Shown here: one piece after another, positions 32,998 to 44,010 of the stretch | How positions within the stretch are numbered: the stretch's first letter is position 1 | Layout: every line of letters starts with the position of its first letter | NCBI GenBank assembly: GCA_022457065.1 | Contig: JAJGBQ010000004.1 | Location: forward strand, 1,860,001-1,924,000 | Direction of reading: 5' to 3' | Length of the DNA stretch: 64,000 nucleotides | Origin: Curvularia sp. ZM96 | Lineage: Eukaryota; Ascomycota; Dothideomycetes; Pleosporales; Pleosporaceae | Notes under the pieces: generated by a model | Databases searched by the model: none | What the model saw: only the letters and a program-made list of their open reading frames with translations | Told to the model about the DNA's origin: nothing | Position numbers and translations under genes: made by a program

Positions 32998-33213
32998 CTC
33001 TCCCACAACCGGTGAAACCGGAAAACGCCATTCTCGTAAAACCACCGTTTTGGAAAGTAGCTATAGTGCCTAAAGTTACTTATTGTTTACTAAGTTCTCA
33101 GCACTAACGACTCTGCTTTTGAAAGTAGCTGTAGTTGTCACAGTTATCTTTTACCGTGTTCATAGCTCAAGTGAGCTCGTTTTAACTTTCCGGTTTTACT
33201 GGTTGTGGGAAAG
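32998..33213 (+). mobile_element. MITE copy 2 (216 bp), between NDUFA9 and the DUF155 gene
   Basis: Starts CTCTCCCACAACCGGTGAAA and ends ...CTGGTTGTGGGAAAG. Flanks are CATGC (32993-32997) and TATGC (33214-33218), four of five matching, so the duplication has one change. Internally two related blocks, each beginning GAAAGTAGCTRTAGT, occur at about 33054 and 33121. Non-coding. Its right end lies 11 bp from the stop codon of the DUF155 gene, so it must be part of that gene's 3'-UTR region. Confidence 0.87.
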
Positions 33214-33224
33214 TATGCCTGTCG

Positions 33225-34610
33225 TCATTGACTTGTAGATTGTGTTCTTTTCTCCTGAGTCAATTCCTCCAAGTACCTTCTCAGTAAGGCTTCGGTACTC
33301 TCAGGATCGTCTCTGTCCCTGCGCTCATCCCAATGGCGATAAAATTCCAACACGACCTCAACAGCAATGAGGGCGATAATAGCCCATTCGAGCCGTAGCC
33401 CATGTTTCTCACTCAATTGCTCTCGCAACACACTTGCAATCTCCTGCGCAAACCCAATCTTGTCGTTGAGCACTTTGATGCGAACGCCCACGTCGAGCGC
33501 ACGGCCCACTTGATCATAGTACTCCCCCAGCCCCAGCTCGTGCCGCGAGTCCCAGAAGATGTCCGGCATGGAGTCTGTCAGCTCCGAGTAGAGGTTCAGC
33601 TGGGCACGCAGCGAAAGCAGCTCTCCTGTTTTGCGCAGGATGAAGGAGCGAGTGAAAGGGGCGCTACGACGAGGAGAGAAAGTTTTGGATGAGGCGAGCA
33701 TGGTGGGGATGTCACGGGTTGAGTGCTGGTAGGCTGACAAGAGGGTTTCTAGGACAGCAAGCTTGGTGCTGCGGGCAAGACCAGATGAGAAGGCAATCTT
33801 GGCAAGGATGGTGTCAACTTCATGACGCTGCTGGTCGGACTCGTCGATCTGAGAGAGTGAGGTATTGTCAGAGGGCGCTTCAGCTTTTGTGCCTAGAACG
33901 ATAGTGTCACCGACGACTTCGCTCGCTTCTTTGCTCGGATCTTCGAGATAGTCCAGATCCTCTGTCTCAAGAAGCTCGAGATGCGATCCTTCTGCTGCGG
34001 CTGGAAGCACCTGATTGACTAGCTTCAGGGCTTCTCTTTCCCGAACGTTCCAAGCCACGACCGTACCAGATGGGAAGATGAATATGTCGCCTTGCTGAAA
34101 GTCCTTGACTTCGGAAGGTCGGTCTGATGTTTGTACGTGTATCACCTGGGGATATAAGCCTGTCTGGAAGGGATCGAGTTCGTAGCCTTGGGCCTTGACA
34201 AGCCGGGCGGCGGCGGATATGTCGTACGTCTCAGCAGCGCAGTATGCAGTGACGGTCTTTGTCTGGGCATCAGGATCGATGAAGCGCGTCCGTCCCCTAG
34301 ATTTGACAAAAGCTCTTGACCTCTGCGCTTCAACCGCCACGCTTCGCAACGATGTCTTACCAGCGTTTTTGCGAGCAGTCTTGCGGTCCGCCTTGTCCTG
34401 GCTCTCTTTCAGCGATTCCTCTTTGCTTGTCACATCCTCGTGCTTTGGTATGACATCAGTCTTCTTGCTATATCCTCGTGTCGACGGCAGCGGCCTTTTT
34501 GCGGAGATGGGCAATTGCGGCAGGGTGGGCCGGAATTTACGTGGCAGACGTGCAGTGGAAGCAAGACATCGTGTCAGGCTTGGGAGCAAGGAGGGTCGAA
34601 TACTCGTCAT
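33225..34610 (-). CDS. mitochondrial DUF155 protein (RMD1/RMND1/Mrx10 family)
   Basis: Single exon, 461 residues. The first 45 residues are rich in Arg/Ser/Pro with no acids (RPSLLPSLTRCLASTARLPR), a mitochondrial presequence. A charged linker follows. The DUF155 domain then spans about 115-420, with TVTAYCAAETYDISAAARLV, GDIFIFPSGTVVAWNV, AFSSGLARSTKLAVLE and DIFWDSRHELGLGEYYDQV. One membrane helix sits near the C-terminus (WAIIALIAVEVVLEFYRHW). Human RMND1 and yeast Mrx10 anchor or support mitochondrial ribosomes at the inner membrane. The presequence favours that branch over the cytosolic Rmd1/Rmd8. It diverges from VPS41 with 257 bp between starts, and its 3' side abuts MITE copy 2. Confidence 0.86.
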   Translation of the reverse strand: MTSIRPSLLPSLTRCLASTARLPRKFRPTLPQLPISAKRPLPSTRGYSKKTDVIPKHEDVTSKEESLKESQDKADRKTARKNAGKTSLRSVAVEAQRSRAFVKSRGRTRFIDPDAQTKTVTAYCAAETYDISAAARLVKAQGYELDPFQTGLYPQVIHVQTSDRPSEVKDFQQGDIFIFPSGTVVAWNVREREALKLVNQVLPAAAEGSHLELLETEDLDYLEDPSKEASEVVGDTIVLGTKAEAPSDNTSLSQIDESDQQRHEVDTILAKIAFSSGLARSTKLAVLETLLSAYQHSTRDIPTMLASSKTFSPRRSAPFTRSFILRKTGELLSLRAQLNLYSELTDSMPDIFWDSRHELGLGEYYDQVGRALDVGVRIKVLNDKIGFAQEIASVLREQLSEKHGLRLEWAIIALIAVEVVLEFYRHWDERRDRDDPESTEALLRRYLEELTQEKRTQSTSQ

Positions 34611-34867
34611 CGCCAGTGCGGGAATGCCTCAGACATAATTCCAGCAGGGAAGCGCCCAAGGTCCACGAGGGAACATTCTCCATCAAGGCAGTGTGGAGCA
34701 GTGCGGAGGAGAAGCATAGACCCTGGCAAAGTCCGCGGGAATCGCCTTGGCCGGCATCATAGGGCTAGATCGACAGGGCCGTGGTCAACCTCGCAACTCT
34801 CCACCCTCGGCGCGCCCGGAGCGTCTCCTACGTCTCTTGTACGCCTGCCGCAGCTCATGCCGCCAGC

Positions 34868-37800
34868 ATGGCTGCGGAAAACACCGACGACGATGCGCAC
34901 ACGCGGGCGCGCGACGAGTCTCGCCTCGAAAAGGCCGCCAGCGAAGCCCAAGAAAGCGTCGAGCCGGACTCAGACACCCAAGACGATGACAACGACAACG
35001 ACGAAGAAGATGAAGACGATATTGACGAGGAGCCCAAGCTCAAATACAGTCGCCTCACCAGAGATTTGGGCCCTATCTATCGCAATGGCGACGCGACAGC
35101 TACCTTCATAGTCGCGGGGGACAAGATGGTACGGTCATAGCTCCAAGCTTCCCAAGTGCATGAGTATCTTGCACGCTGTAGGCCATATGCTAAGACTATG
35201 TGTGTATATGTGTAGATTATAGGTACTCACAATGGTAATATCGTAAGTCTCTCGGACTCGTCCATCTCCGCGTCGCCATACTAACCTGGGTAGCACGCAT
35301 TGAACATACCCTCGTTCCAGATCTTGCGCACCTACAACGCACACCCTGCTGCCTCGGTAACGGCACTGTCAGTATCGCCGCTGCTTGCTTCTCAGCCTTT
35401 TGTGCCTACCGTCTCGGATCTGAGGTCAGCCGACCAGGCGAATGCATCTCGACGGACCGACTCACCAGCAGGCAATACTTCGTCTCCTCGCGCACCGCGT
35501 CAGGCTCAAGTCCCAGCTACCCCTTCAAACCAGATCTACATTGCTTCTTCTTCTATTGACGGCCATGTCTGTGTTTCGTCGCTCGTTGACCCCAAGGATG
35601 TCACACTACGCAACTTTGGTCGCCCTGTACAGGCTGTAGCACTTTCGCCCGACTATAAAAACGACCGGTCGTACTTGTCCGGAGGACTAGCTGGTGAGCT
35701 AATTCACACAGTTGGTGGCCCAACAGGTGTGCGATCCAATGCCAACACTAGTGCTGCATCACAGGCAGCGCATGGATGGCTCGGAGCAATAGGCCTTGGT
35801 GGGCATGGAGGCAGAGACACCATTTTGCATTCAGGAGAAGGTACCATCACTGCCATCAAGTGGTCGCTGTCTGGAAAGTTTGTCGCTTGGGCGAACGAAC
35901 ATGGCGTACGCCTCATGAGAACCGACCTTCATCTGGATGGCGCGGATTCAGACGATGCCTGGAAGAGAATCGGAATTGTCGAGAAACCGAACCGCCGCAT
36001 ATGGCAAGAGATGGCCAGCGTATGGAAGCCACGTATAGAATGGATTGACGACCAGTCGCTCGAGTCTGATGACGATGCTATCATGAGTATGAATGGACAT
36101 CACCTTGTGGATAAGACTGATGCCACGCTACCACACAACCGATCTTCTCAACCTACCAAAGGAGGGCAAAAGAAGAACATTGAGAAACTCATCATAGGAT
36201 GGGGCGATACCGCTTGGATCGTTCACGTGCGCCCTGGAGACGCTGGTGTTAGCCGTAATGTGGGTGAAAGATCGGTTGGAAGCGCCGATGTTATCCGCTG
36301 GTACGCTGTCCTTAACATTGATATTCAAACATCTCTAACACCCATACAGCATTCATTTCGACGACTGTATTGTTTCTGGCATTTCGCTTTATACCCCTTC
36401 TTTACTTCTTGTTCTTGCATACCGGACACGCGACGACGATGACAACCCTGTCTCTGGGCCAGATACAACTCCTCGCGGAAGACATCGTCGCACAAATGGT
36501 CTCTCTCCAGAGCTCAAACTCATAGATGCTGCAACCTCGGATGAGGTCGAAGTGGACTCTCTAACCGTCAGTAGATATGAAAGTCTTTCAGCTGCTGACT
36601 ACCATTTGGGCACACTATACGTGCCGCACCCGAAGACAATGACTCCTGCGCAGAGAAGCGCACTGGAAGCGATTGGAGGGGGAATATGGGATGTTGGCGC
36701 TAGTGCAGCACGCATATTGAGCTCTGGAGCCAGCGTAATGAACCTCCAGATTGGCTCTGACAAGCCACCATCGAGGGCACCTTCCATGTCCTCAGCCAGC
36801 GCTGGAAACGTTTCTGGTTCAACACCTACAAAACGCCAACCACAAGTACACCCTAATGCTGCCAGTGCAGGTCTAAAAGTTTTCATACAAAGTCCATACG
36901 ACTGTGTATTGGCCATCAAGCGAGAACTCTCAGATCACTTCCAATGGGAATTGGAGCATGAAAACTACAAAGATGCATGGGAGTTATTAGAGGACCATCC
37001 TGAGATTATCGCGTCAGTCGTACAGGTGCCATCGGACGCCTCTGATACCGGTACGCCTGTGAAGCAACAGGGAAGCCTGCACGAGTTCTTTGCCGATGAC
37101 AACGATTCGCAAACAACACTGTCTGCTACCAGGGCGAATCAAAACTCAGCAGTAGAGAAAGAAAAACGACGAATCGGAGATCTGTGGGTTCAGCAGCTTG
37201 TCAGTGCTGGCGATTGGAAACAAGCGGGTAAAGTCGCTGGACGCGTGCTGGGAACTTCCGCGCGATGGGAACATTGGGTGTGGAAGTTTGCACAGACAAA
37301 CCATTTCAACGAGATTTCGCCATACGTCCCTAAGAAACCGATACAACCGCCACTACCCTCCATGGTGTATGAAGTGATCCTTGGGCACTACATCATCCAC
37401 GATCGCATACGCTTTAAGCACTTGCTCGAGGATTGGGATCCCGATCTGTTTGACATTAACAGTGTCATCGAGGCTATCAAGAGCAAGCTTTCTGCTGGTG
37501 ATGTCACTGAGGAGTCTGTTGAAGGTGACGTGCAAGGAAGGGATTGGCGTATACTACAAGATGGCTTGGCGAAACTGTTCCTGGCAAGTGGTCGGCAAAG
37601 AGAGGCGCTGCGCTGCTACATTCGTCTGCAGAATGCCGAAGCAGCTATGACTCTAATACGTGACTTTCATCTTGTGGAAGCCGTACGTGACGATATCCCT
37701 GGTTTCATCATGATGGGCGTCTCCAAGGAGTTGATGAAGTCGGCGTCAACCAAGTTGGAAGAGTTGGAAGAGGCATCAGCGGAAGCTATCAACGTTCTTG

Positions 37801-39133
37801 TTGAGGAAGGCTGTCGAGGCACCATCCCAGCAAGCGACGTCGAAAGCCAATTGCAAGCCAAAGGGCCGGCATTCAGACCCTTTTTACATTTCTATCTACG
37901 AAAACTCTGGAAGCCAGAGATGCACGAGCGAACTGCCAAGACAGCCAAAGAACGTGTAGCCGAAGATCGTTTGGTGGCTGACGGCAAGCTTGTCGCAGAA
38001 GAGTTTGCGGATCTTATCGTTGAGCTATTCGCAGAATATGATCGGCCGTTGCTAATGGAGTATCTTCGCAAGTCCCAGAGCTACGATCTTAGCAAGGCTA
38101 CTGCAGAGTGTGAGAGGAGAGAGTACATTCCAGAACTTGTGTAAGTGTTCATCACCTTCGGCTTCATCATAATGGGCTAACTGACCTGATTAGACACATC
38201 CTCTCTAAGACAGGTCAAACAAAACGGGCCTTGTATCTCATCATTGAGAAGCTCTCCGATGTCAGCTTTGCTATCTCGTTCGCCAAAGAGCAAGATGACC
38301 CCGACCTCTGGAATGATCTATTGGAGTACTCTATGGACAAGCCACACTTCATTCGCGGTCTACTCGAAGAGGTTGGTACAGCAATCGATCCTATCAAACT
38401 TGTACGCCGTATCCCAGAAGGACTCGAAATCGAAGGCCTACGGGACGGCATTGGCCGCATGGTCCGGGAATACGAAATCCAATACTCCATCTCCGAAGGT
38501 GTTGCACGCGTGCTGCGTGGTGAGGTAGCCGCTGGTATGGACACATTGCGCTCTGGACAGAAACGCGGCGTGAAGTTTGAAGTCATTCCTTGTTACGATG
38601 GAGTTTCTACAGCACAGGCAAAGCACCGCCATGCAAAAGGGCAGATCGACATTGAGCCCAAAGCCATGGATCCTGTAACTGCAGCTAAACTCACGGCCAA
38701 AATAGACAAATCAACAACGGCTGTGTCCAGCGCAACCAATGCACCAAACATCGATCCTACTCGCCCTGGTCCACCGGAAGGCGACGCTCCACCAGGTCAC
38801 TGCGTCGGATGCCACCGCCCTTTTACTCTCCCCACGGCTGAAGAAGAATCTGCTACCACGGACGGAACCACCCCTCTGCCTCCCTCTCGCGACACCCTTG
38901 TCGGTTTTGCGTGTGGTCACGTCTTTCACCTTGCCTGCCTGCTACCCAAGACAAATGCAAGTGCAAGTGTAGCAGCGGGCTTACAGCAACAACTGGCAAA
39001 TGATTCACAGGAGAGTGGGGGTAGGTGGACTCGCAGTGTTGGTGCAAAGGTGGCGCATGCACATGTAATCAAGAAGGCGGTGGGCAGGGGGTGTGTTGTT
39101 TGTAGAGAGCGGGAGATTGTAGGTGAGGAGTAG
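34868..39133 (+). CDS. VPS41: HOPS complex subunit VPS41
   Basis: Exons 34868-35128, 35216-35242 (27 nt), 35294-36300, 36350-38140 and 38194-39133 give 1,341 residues. This is the largest protein here and somewhat longer than yeast Vps41. It starts with an acidic, probably disordered stretch (SDTQDDDNDNDEEDEDD), then a WD40-like beta-propeller (YSRLTRDLGPIYRNGDATA, FIVAGDKMIIGTHNGNIHAL…). A central alpha-solenoid/CHCR region contains LYLIIEKLSDVSFAISFAKE and DLWNDLLEYSMDKPHFIRGL. The C-terminal RING-H2 is spread over CVGC, CGHVFHLAC and CVVC. HOPS tethers endosomes and vacuoles for Rab7-dependent fusion; Vps41 also serves the AP-3 route. Confidence 0.94.
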
Positions 39134-39987
39134 AAGAGTAGTGAAAGGACGTTGAGGCTGATTTTGGCAACTGGATTTGGTAGGAAGGCAAAGAGGAGAT
39201 AGATGTATATATAATGGTGGTAGTGTTACTCAGACAAGGTATGGATGATCATTGGGTCGTATTATTAGTTGTACCTGTGGAGTTTGTGGTATATGAAAGG
39301 GAGTGAAAGAGAGACGGTGGGTAGGCAGATTGTGGTTTGATGACTCCTTCACGTCGTCCCTATGCATTGGAGGTGCTTCGGTTAGCGTTTCTTGCAACTC
39401 AGAATACAACTGAACTTTGAAGACATGCTTTCTCTTTTTGCTCATTACTATCGATGTTTTGTAGTGTTTGGTTCGTCACTGAATCTAGGGGAGGTTTTTT
39501 TTGTTCCGACAGATTTGGTTTGAAACAGTTGATGGATAGGAAGCATAGCTCTCCCACAACTGGTGAAACCGGAAAATGGTGGCCGCTCTATATTCTAGTA
39601 AAACTACTGCCTTTAAAGTAGGTGTAACTAGTTGCCACAATTACTTCTTATTTGCCATATTCTTAGTAGTCACGGCTCTACTTTTAGAAGTAGCTGTAGT
39701 TGTCACAATTATTCATCACCTACTATTTTGATAACTCGTCTTTGATTTTCTGGTTTTACTAGTTGTGGGAGAGCATAGACAGCCTTGGATTGTAAAATCA
39801 ACGAGCTTCATCCCTGTCACTTCCCCAGCGGGAAACGGCCTCGGCTAACCGCGGTCCATGGCAATGAAGTCACCAAACCACAGCTCAGCTGGTGCCGAAG
39901 CCGTGACTTTGAACCAAATTACTGTAGCTTTAATGTGACCTGTTACACACCGAAAATCTCCACAAGCCTTCTTAAAACCTCCCCAGA
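39134..39987. other. spacer between VPS41 and enoyl-CoA hydratase, holding MITE copy 3
   Basis: 854 bp. The first 400 bp carry the VPS41 3' flank. The MITE (listed separately) occupies the middle. The last 200 bp are the promoter and leader of the hydratase. No other gene seen. Confidence 0.6.
39549..39773 (+). mobile_element. MITE copy 3 (225 bp)
   Basis: Begins CTCTCCCACAACTGGTGAAA and ends ...CTAGTTGTGGGAGAG, flanked by a perfect 5-bp duplication CATAG (39544-39548 and 39774-39778). It has the same orientation and internal layout as copy 2, including AAGTAGSTGTA blocks followed by TTGYCACAATTA. The nine extra bases explain the longer length. Non-coding. It sits 215 bp before the start of the hydratase gene. 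Confidence 0.88.
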
Positions 39988-40930
39988 ATGCCTCTCTTTC
40001 GCCCTGCTCCCCGCATCTTGTACCGCGCCCTGCAAACCCGTACTTTCGCGACTGCACAAACCCCAGCAATCAACGTCTCAAACGTGCCTGCACCCCATTG
40101 CGGAAGAATAAGGATTCTTTCCCTCAATCGTCCAGCAGCGCGCAATGCGATATCAAGGCAATTGCTTGCGGAGCTGAGCCACCAAGTCAACAGCATTCAC
40201 GACGAAGGCGACAATGGGCCAACGCGAGCGTTGATTTTGGCCAGTGATGTCGATTCGAGTTTCTGCGCAGGTGCAGATTTGAAAGAGAGGGCTACATTTA
40301 CACAAGAAGAGTATGTTGTTTTCAAGGCATAAGAATAGACTGCTAACAAGTAGCAACAGGACAGCAAACTTCCTTGCATCGCTGCGCGGAACATTTGCAT
40401 CGATTGCACAATTGCCCATTCCCACGATTTCTGCACTTGCGGCCCCGGCGTTTGGCGGCGGCCTCGAATTAGCCCTTACCACCCATATGCGCATCTTTGC
40501 TTCCACTACTACCGTTGCTCTCCCGGAAACTCGTCTCGCGATTCTACCGGGCGCAGGCGGAACTTACCGTCTCCCTGCTTTAATTGGTCTTTCGCGCGCT
40601 CGAGACATGATCTTGACTGGGCGGAGGGTCGCGGCACCAGAAGCATATTTCCTTGGGCTATGCGACCGCTTAGTAGAGATCACAGAGAAAGATATGCAAG
40701 AAGAAGGGGCTGCGCGGAAGAAGGTCCTGGAAGAGGCCATTAACCTGGCAATGAATATTTGTGAGGGTGGACCCATTGCCATCAAGGCTGCGCTGGCGGC
40801 AGTCGAGGGGTGTGCATTGGGTGAGAAGGCTGAGAATGCTGCGTACGAGCGCGTAGTTAGGACCAAGGATAGGGATGAGGCACTGCTTGCATTCCGAGAG
40901 AAGCGGAAACCCGTGTTCAAGGGAGAATAG
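39988..40930 (+). CDS. mitochondrial enoyl-CoA hydratase/isomerase (AUH-like)
   Basis: Exons 39988-40310 and 40360-40930 give 297 residues. The N-terminus MPLFRPAPRILYRALQTRTF is a clear mitochondrial presequence. The crotonase fold shows ILSLNRPAARNAISRQLL, the first oxyanion-hole segment SSFCAGADLKER (about 95-106), the second FGGGLELAL, and the catalytic-loop region PETRLAILPGAGGTYRLP. AUH-type proteins hydrate 3-methylglutaconyl-CoA in leucine degradation, and some bind AU-rich RNA. The substrate here is inferred from similarity only. Single intron of 49 bp. Confidence 0.88.
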
Positions 40931-41025
40931 AGTACTTGCGTAGGACTGGTTACAATGCTCGTTTCTACTTGTTGCACACTCAATTCACGATGGATTTTTA
41001 TTCATCATTTACCTTGGTGTTGTCT

Positions 41026-41573
41026 CTACATCTTGCTCTTGATCTCCTCCAGTAACTTGGTCAACTCGCCCTTGTCTGCCTCCTTCGTCGGCCAACTGAT
41101 GCCCAGTCCTTCTTGCTCATTCGGCTTTGGAATCAGGTGGAAGTGCACATGGTCTACGACCTGGTGAGCAATCCGACCGTTGTTCTGTAGGATGTTGTAG
41201 TCTGAGAGGTTCTGCGCAATGGCGATGCGCCTGGTGACGGACAAGACTTCTGACAGCTGGTCTTCGGGTATGTCGTGCAGCTTTGCGCCGTGGTGCTTGG
41301 GGATGATGAGCTAGTTGGGAGTGGATGCGTTAGCCGAGTCAAGGAGTTCTTGGAGAGGTACAAGAGAAGAAGACGGGGACACGAAATAGGTAGTACTTAC
41401 AGTGTGTCCTTTGCTCAATGGTCCAATGTCAAGGAATGCAAGCGTCTTCTCACTCTCAAAGATCTTCATCGAAGGGATCTCGCCTGTAGGGGCTGTTAGT
41501 ATCCCTTCAGGCACTAGTGAAGGTGACACCTACCCTTGATGATCTTACAAAAGATGCATGCAGCGGAAGCCAT
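41026..41573 (-). CDS. HNT1: HINT-type histidine-triad nucleotide hydrolase
   Basis: Exons 41573-41534, 41483-41401 and 41310-41026 give 135 residues, normal for HINT1/Hnt1. It starts ASAACIFCKIIKGEIPS (the CxxC region), continues LAFLDIGPLSKGHTLIIPKH, and has the histidine triad VVDHVHFHLIPK near residue 98-106. HINT proteins hydrolyse adenosine phosphoramidates and aminoacyl-adenylates. The C-terminal LLEEIKSKM is a coiled-coil-like helix. The 3' end is 95 bp from that of the hydratase, so the two converge. Confidence 0.93.
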
Positions 41574-41840
41574 TGCGGTACTCGTGAGCTGAGATGTCGG
41601 TTGGTTGATGGATGGGTTGGTCCGGGAGGTCTCGAAGATGACGCAGGCTAGAGCTTCAGCGCAATGTGGGGTTGACCGAGGGACATGTGGGGTAGCTTCA
41701 GTAAACCGATGGCGCCTTGCTTGCCGCCATGTGCTTGCAAAACTTTGACAAGGGTTGTTGCAATAGTAAGTGACCTGCAAGTATAGACGTGTGGAGGGGT
41801 TTTTTTTTAGCTATGGTTTAAATTGTGGTATTTCTGCATG

Positions 41841-42725
41841 TCATAATGACCTCCACTTCCATGCCTCGCACTCGAAGTTTGCATAGCACCTGAACTCATT
41901 GCTCAAGCCCTTTGCATGCACGATCTCATAATCCGTAGTCTTTAATCCTACTTTCCCGTAGAGCTTTTCAGTGGCTAGACTCTCCATGCGCTCTCCAGTG
42001 CAAACTATGAGACGAAGTGATTCTTGCGTCCATGATTTAGCCAGCCACCGTACAGTCAGTGCAGCTGCATGTTGTTAGATCGGTCATCTCTGGTCTAGCG
42101 ATTCAGAAATTTACCTTTGGTCTGACAGTCTTGGCTTAGGAACGGGGGGTCGCAGATGATAACGTCAAACGTCCCTTTGAGCTCAGGCGGAAGCTGGATA
42201 GCCTTCTCGAAGTCATATAGTACGAACTCTTTGAATACCGCGAAACGCTCGTCAAACTCGAGCAATTTGATCTGTGGTCGACATTTGACTTCTCCCGAGT
42301 TCTGGCGTATTGTCAACCCAATCTGGTCTTCCGTGCAACACACAGCCAAAGAACACCCACGATTAAGTTCTTCAGTTGAATAAAGGCGCTAGGTGCAGAT
42401 ACAACTGCTATTCTTGTCTCATCCGTAGCGCCATCCAGAAGCTGCTTCGCAAGGGTAGTGGCAGTCTCATCGCTATACCAGAACTGACTTGCATTCCAGT
42501 CTTCTGTAAACGCCTCCATAGACAGCTTTCCCTCAAAGTCATCCTCAGCCTTGGCTTTCAGATCTTCAAACTGCTTTGCGCGCGCATCCCGCTCGCCATA
42601 AAATTGCTGCAGGGCTGCTAGGGTGTCGCCCGAGAGCTGCCTTCATTGATTAGTACATGTCCGTTGGCGCTCCCAACGATGACTGCTCACGGAATATCGT
42701 CGTCTTCTTCAGCCATTGGCGCCAT
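41841..42725 (-). CDS. EFM5: EEF1A lysine methyltransferase EFM5 (N6AMT2 family)
   Basis: Exons 42725-42691, 42640-42361, 42301-42115 and 42064-41841 give 241 residues. A second in-frame ATG at 42716 gives 238 residues, and I cannot choose between the two. Characteristic parts: QLSGDTLAALQQFYGERDAR, WNASQFWYSDETA, IKLLEFDERFAVFKEFVLYD, the catalytic DPPFLSQDCQTK (DPPF motif of the N6-adenine-like methylase fold), and SNEFRCYANF near the end. Yeast Efm5 trimethylates a lysine of eEF1A. The intron 2 boundary (donor GTGGGT) was chosen because it keeps NSGEVKCRPQ in frame before the core strand. Confidence 0.87.
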
Positions 42726-42873
42726 GCCTATCTTTTGTTCTTGTCGTTTCAGGTCTGTGGCGGCGAATTATCGCAATGTGGATATAGATACTAAAGCGTC
42801 TGAATCCACCCCCACTACGGATAAGCGAGCCTCGGTAAGTCGGCTTGCGCTGATGCCTGGGGTGAGAGCGACT

Positions 42874-43863
42874 ATGTTGCGCCCGCGACTCTCAGGCTTG
42901 TTGAACATCTCCAAGTCTCGCAGACTGTATGCCAAGATGGTTGATACTTTGGTATCTCTGCCCGAGGTTGAGAAGTTGAGCGATCGGGTCATCCGGGTCC
43001 TTGGTGGAAACCCGAGCAAGGTAAGCGCTGTCGTCTCAAGGGCAAGTGACACGTTCTAACAGAGTTCAAGTTCACTTTGCAAGGTTTGTACGTTGCATCC
43101 CGCCACTTAGTTAATACTGAGTAGCATAGGCACGAACACGTATGTCGTGGGTCGTGGCGCATCACGACTCCTCATCGACACAGGCGAGGGCAAGCCCCAG
43201 TGGATATCTTCAATCAAGTCGCTACTTTCAAAGGAGAATATTACGATAGACAAGGTACTATTGACACACTGGCATCAAGACCACATTCAAGGTGTTCCCG
43301 ACCTCCTTGAGCTTGTCCCCAACGCAAAGGTCTACAAAAATGACCCCCATGACGACTGGCTTCCCATAGCCGATGGGCAGCGGTTTGAAACCGAGGGCGC
43401 GACCTTGCGCGCTTTCTTCTGTCCTGGGCACACCACGGACCACATGACCTTTGTGTTGGAGGAAGAAGATGCCATGTTCACAGCAGACAATGTACTCGGA
43501 CAGGGCACAGCGGTATTCGAGGATCTGGCGACGTACATGAAGAGTCTCGATGCCATGTCGAAGCAGTTTGGAGGTCGCGCATATCCCGGTCACGGCCCAG
43601 TCATTCCCGACGGCCCGGCCAAGATTATCGAGTACATTAACCACCGCAAGCTGCGGGAAAAGCAGGTCTTGGATGTGCTCGCAGCGAATGACGGTCAGTC
43701 CCTGTCTTCGATGGACATTGTCAAGGTGATATACAAAGATTATCCGGAAAACCTGTGGGAGCCGGCGGAAAGGGGCATATTGCAGATCTTGAACAAACTG
43801 AAGCAGGAAGGGAAGGTCAACAGCGGGGAGGTGTGGTCATTGAGCGGAAAGTCTAGTCTCTAA
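42874..43863 (+). CDS. LACTB2-like metallo-beta-lactamase hydrolase/endoribonuclease
   Basis: Exons 42874-43020, 43071-43083 (13 nt) and 43130-43863 give 297 residues. The start MLRPRLSGLLNISKSRRLYAK would supply a mitochondrial presequence. A later ATG at 42937 gives a shorter cytosolic form. GTNTYVVGRGASRLLIDTGEG opens the MBL fold, then LTHWHQDHIQGV (HxHxDH metal site), FFCPGHTTDH, MFTADNVLGQG (the Asp ligand) and AYPGHGPVI follow. The C-terminal winged helix (about 235-295) is as in LACTB2, a mitochondrial single-strand RNA endonuclease. Related MBL thioesterases occur in polyketide clusters, but no synthase lies nearby. It diverges from EFM5 with 148 bp between starts. Confidence 0.87.
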
Positions 43864-44010
43864 GCAGTGATCGTAGGGAATACAAAAAAAGACTGCGGGG
43901 CATTAGGCCCCACTTTTACATTTGAACTCTCACCAGACGGTTTGTCGTCTGAACTGGTCTGATACCGCATATCATAGATGATCAAAATTATCGTTTCTCC
44001 ATCAATCAAA

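Noticed and set aside
42874..43863. Polyketide-cluster metallo-beta-lactamase thioesterase
   Set aside because: The HWHQDH motif is shared with such enzymes, but no polyketide synthase or tailoring gene is present; housekeeping LACTB2 is simpler.
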